A DNA stretch of 53,841 nucleotides from an uncultured Lachnospiraceae bacterium. GTDB lineage: Bacteria > Bacillota > Clostridia > Lachnospirales > Lachnospiraceae. The notes beneath the pieces are model-generated. The model was not told the DNA's origin. It searched no databases and saw only the letters and a program-made list of their open reading frames with translations. The translations under genes and the position numbers were made by a program. Shown one piece after another: positions 50,301 through 53,841 of the stretch; positions within the stretch are counted from its first letter, which is position 1; each line of letters opens with the position of its first letter. Location of the stretch: the NCBI GenBank assembly GCA_902770965.1, contig CACXUY010000007.1, forward strand, positions 1-53,841, given 5' to 3'.

Positions 50301-52188
50301 CCCCGGCCTCGTTGACCTCGATGATGCCCATGGGTATCGTGTCGAAGGTGTTTTGGAGAATGTTTTCATCCATGCTTGCTAAAAATGACAGGTCATAGAG
50401 ATTGATCCTGCCCATGGCGTCATAATAACAAGTCTCATCCGGATCCTCAAAGCCGATCTGGATGCCCTTTCTATACCGTTCCAGTATTTCGCCAAATGGG
50501 ACAGGCTTCAGGTAATAGAATCCCTGAAGCTTTGAGCATCCTATAGCCTGCAGGAAACGGACCTGTTCCAACGTTTCCACGCCCTCGCAGATGGTATCCA
50601 CGCCCACGGAAGTCGCCATCTTCATCAGCTGTGTCAGGATGATTTTACTGCTTTCGCCCTCATCCAGCTTCCTCATGAAGCTCATATTAAACTTGATCAG
50701 GTCAAAGCGGATGCTTTGCAGGACATCCAGCGAAGAATACCCGCTTCCGAAATCATCCATCCAGACGGGAAATCCTAGGCTCCGGAAGCGTTCAACCTGC
50801 GTCCTCATAAATTCAAAATCACTGCCGATAATGCTTTCCGTGATTTCTATCGTCAGCCTGTCATGGCTGATCCCCGAGTCATCCACCCTTCTGCGGATCT
50901 CCTCCACCATATCGCAGGCATCAAAATCGGATCTGGATAGATTGATGGACTGGGGAACTATATAAAGATCTGCCTTTTCCAGCGTCTTGATTTTCTCCAA
51001 CACCTGCTCCAGCACGAACAGATCGAGTTTATAGATAAGGCCGGCGTTTTCCAATATCGGGATGAAGTCGGCGGGGGACAGGAAGCCCTCTACAGGATCG
51101 ATCCATCTGGCCAACGCTTCTTCGTTGCACACTTTCCCGCTGACCGCCCTGACAATCGGCTGGTAATATACCTGTATCCATTTCTCCGCAATTGCCCTGT
51201 CGAGGTGTGATAATATGTACCGGCGCTTTTTGATTTCATAGCGCATACGATTGCTGTAAACCTTGAAATCGGAGGCATCCGATTTAGGGATTGAGTCACA
51301 GGCTATCTTTGCGCGGTCACAGGCTGTGCTTGCGGGAACATCTTCAATGCTGTCCGGATAGATGCCGACCCTGACGAGGAGCGAATTTCCTTCATTCAGC
51401 TTTTGGGCTTTCGCAAAGACCCTGTGAAGCACATCCTCAAGCCCGGCTTCTTCAGTATATACGGCAAAGTGGTCGGCGCTGATATGGCAGCAGTTCTCAT
51501 TTCCAAATGTATTATCCAAGATCTGAGCAAATGCTTTCAGCAGCCTGTCCCCCTCTGCAAAACCATAATTATCGTTATAGCCTTTCATGCCGTCGAGGTC
51601 AATATAAAGGAACACCGCCTGTCCGCCCTTTGCCGTGATGGCTGCCTTTCCCTCCTCTGCCAGCGAGAAGAAAAACGTCATGTTAGGAAGCCCGGTCAGA
51701 TTGTCATAGTAATTGGCTTTCAGGAAGCTTTCTTCATGCAGCGCATGGTTAAACACCTTGTTCAGTGTTGCAGCCTGTGTATCATCCCCGGTAAATTCAC
51801 CCTCGTCTGTAAACCATACATACGCCAGGCGAACTCCAGTATCTGTATAGATATGTTCGCCAATACCGTGGATAATGCGGCAGTCCTCTCTCTCGCTGTG
51901 GTACATCTTTGCCCTGAAAATGACCTCGTACCTGCCGCCGTCTATGGCAAAGCGATGGACGGCGTCCCCTACTCTCCCGACATCATCGGGGTGGGTGTTG
52001 ATCAGTGGGTTCTGATTTGAGAGGCGGTAGGCTTCGGCTTTGTCAGTGTAACCAAATAATCTGAGAAACCCATCCGACAGCGCAAGCGTATACACATGCC
52101 TGTCCACATACTGATAAACAGCAAGCGGCGCAGGCTGCTTCTCGAGAAATCTAAGTTCTGTATCGGTGAAGTGATATACTGTTCCCAT
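47311..52188 (-). CDS. Giant multi-PAS protein with degenerate GGDEF, EAL and intact GGDEF domains
   Basis: A 1625-residue c-di-GMP enzyme without membrane segments. Order: PAS (about 5-125); GGDEF-like domain (160-325) whose motif reads SADHF, so probably inactive; EAL domain (330-575) with EALARW, EITES, MDDFGSGYSS, CEGVE and LQGFYYLKP, probably an active phosphodiesterase; PAS regions (615-890); three related sensory modules of about 130 residues (900-1300) opening near YxxIxxxLAxxYD; GGDEF (1320-1480) with RIGGDEF, probably an active cyclase; and a last PAS. Start at 52188 follows GGAGG; the frame extends to 52236. Both making and breaking c-di-GMP seem possible. Confidence 0.92.
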   Translation of the reverse strand: MGTVYHFTDTELRFLEKQPAPLAVYQYVDRHVYTLALSDGFLRLFGYTDKAEAYRLSNQNPLINTHPDDVGRVGDAVHRFAIDGGRYEVIFRAKMYHSEREDCRIIHGIGEHIYTDTGVRLAYVWFTDEGEFTGDDTQAATLNKVFNHALHEESFLKANYYDNLTGLPNMTFFFSLAEEGKAAITAKGGQAVFLYIDLDGMKGYNDNYGFAEGDRLLKAFAQILDNTFGNENCCHISADHFAVYTEEAGLEDVLHRVFAKAQKLNEGNSLLVRVGIYPDSIEDVPASTACDRAKIACDSIPKSDASDFKVYSNRMRYEIKKRRYILSHLDRAIAEKWIQVYYQPIVRAVSGKVCNEEALARWIDPVEGFLSPADFIPILENAGLIYKLDLFVLEQVLEKIKTLEKADLYIVPQSINLSRSDFDACDMVEEIRRRVDDSGISHDRLTIEITESIIGSDFEFMRTQVERFRSLGFPVWMDDFGSGYSSLDVLQSIRFDLIKFNMSFMRKLDEGESSKIILTQLMKMATSVGVDTICEGVETLEQVRFLQAIGCSKLQGFYYLKPVPFGEILERYRKGIQIGFEDPDETCYYDAMGRINLYDLSFLASMDENILQNTFDTIPMGIIEVNEAGDRVKFVRSNQSFHDYLLRKAGFAPGENNTGFDVPMTETGPVFMKLIEEFRIGKDRIFIEEQIDDGSVVHSFARQIFTNPVTHSSAVAVAILSVDRPEQYPDSMEYIGFTPENEQAKIDADVTQKIAELQESVSSILDNMPGLYFTKDAETGIYLACNQAFADYAHKEMPEGVAGLTDYEIFDSETATHFVEDDKTALAMDAPYVFFEDVPDAAGHQKQFQTTKMKFTDSAGRQCLLGMCVDVTEAFRIRQERDSTKKAYEDAMDSSAIYARLHAITGNFICVYVVNPENGSYHEFSATEDYEKSFSQAKEGEDFFGVLRDAILSYSHPDDRDRVLSRLTRENVMETVAQNGSFSLVYRIMMDGKPLYVQMNAAMVEENDGLRLIVGLNDVDAQVRQRERDEEIARQKDVYDQITASLAEQYDTLYFIDLETSTYLEISSTDEYKKLNVPATGNDFFAESRRSIRKYVHPEDQDKVMRLHYKDVMLGNLENAHSFSMNWRLVVNGQVKHIRHTEILSRDEKHIVVCIKNIDAEVQAERAMRENQKKSVTYTQIAERLAARYDMIYYVDCESSHYAELSAKKKSGVFKIQDEGEHFFETARKNADWLIFPEDRERIKLFLEMDNLISQLENRRQLTEDYRMVIDGVKTQYTRMSVTYSSDRTHFIICVENRDEDVRKEKEHLAALSLANEMARRDELTHAKNKTAYQEMENELQEQIKKGCASFGIVVCDINDLKVINDTKGHKAGDDYIKASCTLICEIFHHSPVFRIGGDEFVVILQGEDYVNRKSLISSLRNQVEENTRIGKGPVIASGLAGYKQISDRCVEDVFNRADDQMYKDKVRLKEQKLIQESHLLKERENIRMISEARRIMLDTLYKAFEVVSEGTYVYLCDMKYDYSRWSKKAVDIYGLPSEYMYGAGDIWENSIHPEDREIYHKGIDEIFSGNASGHDMRYRVKRLSGEYAICTCQGVVIRDISGVPDYFAGTIRDLGTHGHIDDLA

Positions 52189-52247
52189 ATGCGGTCCTCC
52201 ACGGTATATTTGTCCCATGTCAAGGGACTGTCGCACAGATGTGAATC

Positions 52248-52356
52248 TTTACAAGGATGGTAAAAGCGGGTCATATGATTATCGAGCTGGCTTCATGCTG
52301 TCTTTTTACAAGGATGATAAGCGACCCATAAGATTTTGGAGCTGGCTTTATGCTAT
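52248..52356. repeat. Tandem duplication of about 54 bp in the leader of the c-di-GMP gene
   Basis: 52248-52301 and 52304-52356 align along their length (TTTACAAGGATG, AGCTGGCTT, ATGCT shared) with about 80 per cent identity. Both lie between the predicted minus-strand promoter and the start codon of the giant GGDEF/EAL gene. The surrounding 52189-52547 stretch has no gene. Confidence 0.7.
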
Positions 52357-52427
52357 TTCAGATCATAATATGTGTGCTTGTAATCCATTCTGCACTTTCA
52401 AAAGCACGTACTACACTCATTATTTCT

Positions 52428-52456
52428 ATTATATGATTAGTCCCATCGGATTGCAA
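52428..52456 (-). promoter_or_regulatory. Candidate promoter for the giant GGDEF/EAL gene
   Basis: On the minus strand, TTGCAA (52456-52451), a 17-bp spacer and perfect TATAAT (52433-52428). The predicted leader is about 230 nt and contains the 54-bp tandem duplication. Confidence 0.55.
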
Positions 52457-52547
52457 CACAAAAAATTGTGTAGTAGAGATGCTATTCCTAGCGGTTACAA
52501 TCGGTTACTCTGTTTCTTAAGCCTGTAACGTTCAAAAGGATCAGAGA

Positions 52548-52748
52548 ATGGAAAAACCACGATACTACGTGAGACATTCTGAAGGGTTTTCTGAGGGTGC
52601 TATAACTGAAGCAATCCATATCTATAACGATGAAATGCATTTGACACCAGAGGAAATCACTAAGAAGATAATGTCCAGGTTCAGCCTTGATGAGAAGGCA
52701 GCCTCGGATTATGTCGCTGATATTTCCAGAAAGAAAAATGCAGGATAA
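52548..52748 (+). CDS. Small hypothetical protein
   Basis: A 66-residue acidic, helical protein with no motif I recognise; it has charged segments such as YNDEMHLTPEEITKKIMSRF. An AAAGGATC site lies about nine bases before the ATG, and codon use is like the neighbours, which supports it being real. It is divergent from the giant GGDEF/EAL gene and is followed directly by a perfect palindrome that might serve as its terminator. It could also be a leftover of a longer gene. Confidence 0.55.
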   Translation: MEKPRYYVRHSEGFSEGAITEAIHIYNDEMHLTPEEITKKIMSRFSLDEKAASDYVADISRKKNAG

Positions 52749-52753
52749 GACAA

Positions 52754-52810
52754 CCAGGGGACGGTTCTATTTTCTGCTGGACGAAAGCGGACAATAGAAC
52801 CGTCCCCTGG
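52754..52810. repeat. Perfect 18-bp palindrome, REP/BIME-like
   Basis: CCAGGGGACGGTTCTATT (52754-52771) and AATAGAACCGTCCCCTGG (52793-52810) are exact inverted repeats separated by 21 bases. The GGGGACGGTTCT core is like palindromes often moved by REP-associated (Y1/HUH) transposases in many bacteria; that comparison is from memory. No transposase gene is in the window. Confidence 0.75.
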
Positions 52811-52824
52811 CTACACTTGTTAAT

Positions 52825-52925
52825 GAGTCATTGCACAGCACCTGTTAATTGATCTTTGTACAAAAACTGGTAATTGATCTATGCGTAGTATCCGTTAATT
52901 GGTCTTTGTACAGCATCTGTTAATT
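52825..52925 (+). repeat. 25-bp tandem repeat, four units
   Basis: Units start at 52825 (26 bp), 52851, 52876 and 52901 (25 bp each), close to GATCTTTGTACAGCATCTGT followed by TAATT. The last unit contains the stop codon of the minus-strand remnant that follows, so the array begins exactly where a gene fragment ends. Confidence 0.85.
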
Positions 52926-53033
52926 GAACAGTTCCGCAAGCGTATCCGCATGCTCTTCTAATACCTTCAGCACGTATTTGTCCCAGTGCCGGGCATCGGC
53001 GGTGCTGCTGCCGAATACGTAAAATTGATTTTT
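52920..53033 (-). pseudogene. C-terminal remnant of an unidentified gene
   Basis: A 37-codon open stretch on the minus strand reads like the end of a real protein: KNQFYVFGSSTADARHWDKY and then VLKVLEEHADTLAELFN before TAA. It has no start codon in frame; a TGA at 53034-53036 closes it upstream. Codon use is GC-rich in third positions, unlike random AT-rich spacer. I do not recognise the parent family. It is probably a decayed gene tail left by a rearrangement. Confidence 0.45.
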
Positions 53034-53064
53034 TCATAATATTTGCGCTACTTTATTCTGCTCT

Positions 53065-53739
53065 TCATTTTGTCCCTGTAAGGGCTGCGCCGTTTACATA
53101 AAGGGTGAAGCCGTTGCTGATCACATTAGCTGCATCGCCGTTGAATTCAGTCACATAGCTGTCTCCGGTCAGCGTCCAGGTGCTCGTACTGTCAATAGTA
53201 ACAGAAACCGTGCCGACCTCGGTAGAGACCGTCTCGCCTTTAGCGTTTGTGATGCTGCCGTCAATGCTGCCCTCGAAAGCGGAACCGTCCGTCAGCTCCA
53301 ATGCCAGGCTGGAATCGCCTCCCACCTTGACCGCTCCGGAAAGCTTCTGGGAAATGGCTTTCAGAGTGGCTTCGTTGCTTCCGCCGTTCCATCCGTCTGC
53401 GCAGACGGACAGCAGGATATTGTCTTTATCCTCATTGATGATATCCACGTTTTCAAGCGTAATGACCGCATTGGTATTGGTCACGTGGAAAACATGGCCG
53501 CTCTTGCTGGTGAGGCTGCCGCCGGTCATGGTGAAGCGGCTGGTTCCGCTGTCAGCATCTCCCGACATGGATTGATAGATCATTATGCTGTCCAGAAATG
53601 TGGCGTTGCCGTTGCGCTTGGTGTTGTTTGCGGTCAGGTCACAGTCCGTCAGCTCGATGGAGTTCAGTCCTTCGATACAGACGCCCTCGGAAAGATTCGA
53701 GACCAATGTCGCGTTGGCTGCGTGGATCTGTACCCTCTT
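53065..53739 (-). pseudogene. Truncated adhesin-like beta-helix gene, C-terminal part
   Basis: A 224-codon open stretch with repeated beta-strand, Gly/Ser/Thr/Asn-rich text such as FTMTGGSLTSKSGHVFHVTN, ITLENVDIINEDKDNILLSV and VSVTIDSTSTWTLTGDSYVT, typical of a right-handed beta-helix or adhesin-like surface protein. It ends in a clean stop, but upstream it is closed by TAG at 53740-53742. Only a TTG at 53706, without a ribosome binding site, could start it. It therefore looks like the tail of a longer secreted protein that has lost its N-terminus and signal peptide. Confidence 0.6.
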
Positions 53740-53776
53740 CTAAAGAGGCTGGAATGTGATGCGGGAAGTGAGTACC

Positions 53777-53841
53777 ATGATGATTATACAACTGATGCTG
53801 TACTGCGCCCTGTTCACGCTGATGGTGAAGCTGGGCGTGGG
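53777..53841 (+). CDS. Start of a membrane protein gene cut by the window edge
   Basis: From ATG 53777 (or the adjoining ATG 53780) 21 codons are open: MMIIQLMLYCALFTLMVKLG then VG. This is a hydrophobic N-terminus like a membrane segment or signal anchor. GGAAGTGA lies five to eight bases upstream. The gene begins only 35 bp beyond the point where the adhesin-like remnant is broken, so it may have replaced the missing part. The family is not identifiable from this length. Confidence 0.55.
   Translation, partial: MMIIQLMLYCALFTLMVKLGV

Noticed and set aside
52189-52430. Known c-di-GMP riboswitch in the leader of the GGDEF/EAL gene
   Set aside because: I could not match the GEMM core motifs by eye, so only an unnamed duplicated leader is reported.
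1-53841. rRNA or tRNA genes
   Set aside because: None was recognised on either strand on reading; a tRNAscan or Infernal run would be needed to exclude a missed one.

Overview
This window looks like a core chromosomal segment of a low-to-mid GC Gram-positive anaerobe of the class Clostridia, most likely a Lachnospiraceae member. The grounds are the two-subunit PyrK/PyrD dihydroorotate dehydrogenase, CarD, SepF, MreC/MreD with RodA and a very long PBP2, a GAAC-N4-GTTC SOS box in front of lexA, GGAGG-type ribosome binding sites and frequent AGG/AGA arginine codons. The taxonomic call is inference, because no rRNA or tRNA gene was seen. Nearly all genes are on the + strand. The exceptions are a small LysM gene, a giant c-di-GMP enzyme and two gene remnants near the right edge.

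Layout: 0.37-5.6 kb is a tightly coupled pyrimidine operon (pyrC, pyrF, pyrK, pyrD, pyrE) ending in a small membrane protein. 5.6-10.5 kb holds purine genes (purK, then purE, purM, purN, purD). purD is translationally coupled to the first of two tandem small/large subunit pairs of isopropylmalate/homoaconitate-type dehydratases (10.5-14.1 kb), followed by trmL. 14.9-17.2 kb has a CarD regulator, a Nudix hydrolase and a PrsW-type protease. 17.4-25.9 kb is miaB, mutS, mutL, a PLP lyase-like gene and radC. 25.9-35.9 kb is the envelope and division block: mreC, mreD, PBP2, rodA, a small P-loop protein, an HlyD-like adaptor, sepF, lspA, rluD. 36.1-38.2 kb is a cytidylate kinase-like gene with a SatD/DUF3307 pair. 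38.6-44.7 kb carries an alpha/beta hydrolase, a Xer-type recombinase, an EF-G/TetM-like GTPase fused to a YacP/Rae1-like NYN nuclease domain, and a VanZ-like protein. 44.8-47.1 kb is an SOS locus: a YneA-like LysM gene divergent from lexA, with a radical SAM gene downstream. 47.3-52.2 kb is a 1625-residue PAS/GGDEF/EAL protein on the - strand. The last 1.6 kb has a small ORF, a palindromic element, minisatellite repeats, two - strand gene remnants and the start of a + strand gene cut by the window edge.

The least ordinary part of the window is its intergenic DNA. A structured element of about 105-130 bp occurs three times, always on the + strand just before a gene (pyrK, the Nudix gene, the recombinase). 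A pair of 100-bp inverted repeats flanks the hydrolase gene. A smaller palindromic family built on TTCAGCACCCC recurs at six or more places, and at two of them it is joined to a further hairpin arm. Several unrelated short tandem repeats (11, 25, 28, about 30, 39 and about 54 bp units) sit in intergenic gaps and inside mutL.

The most promising coding leads are the ribosome-directed GTPase-nuclease fusion at 41.3 kb and the duplicated dehydratase pair joined to the purine genes. The most promising non-coding leads are the three-copy structured element, the promoter whose -35 box is the loop of a terminator upstream of carD, and the duplicated leader of the c-di-GMP gene. Family assignments come from reading motifs and overall similarity by eye. 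No database search was run.
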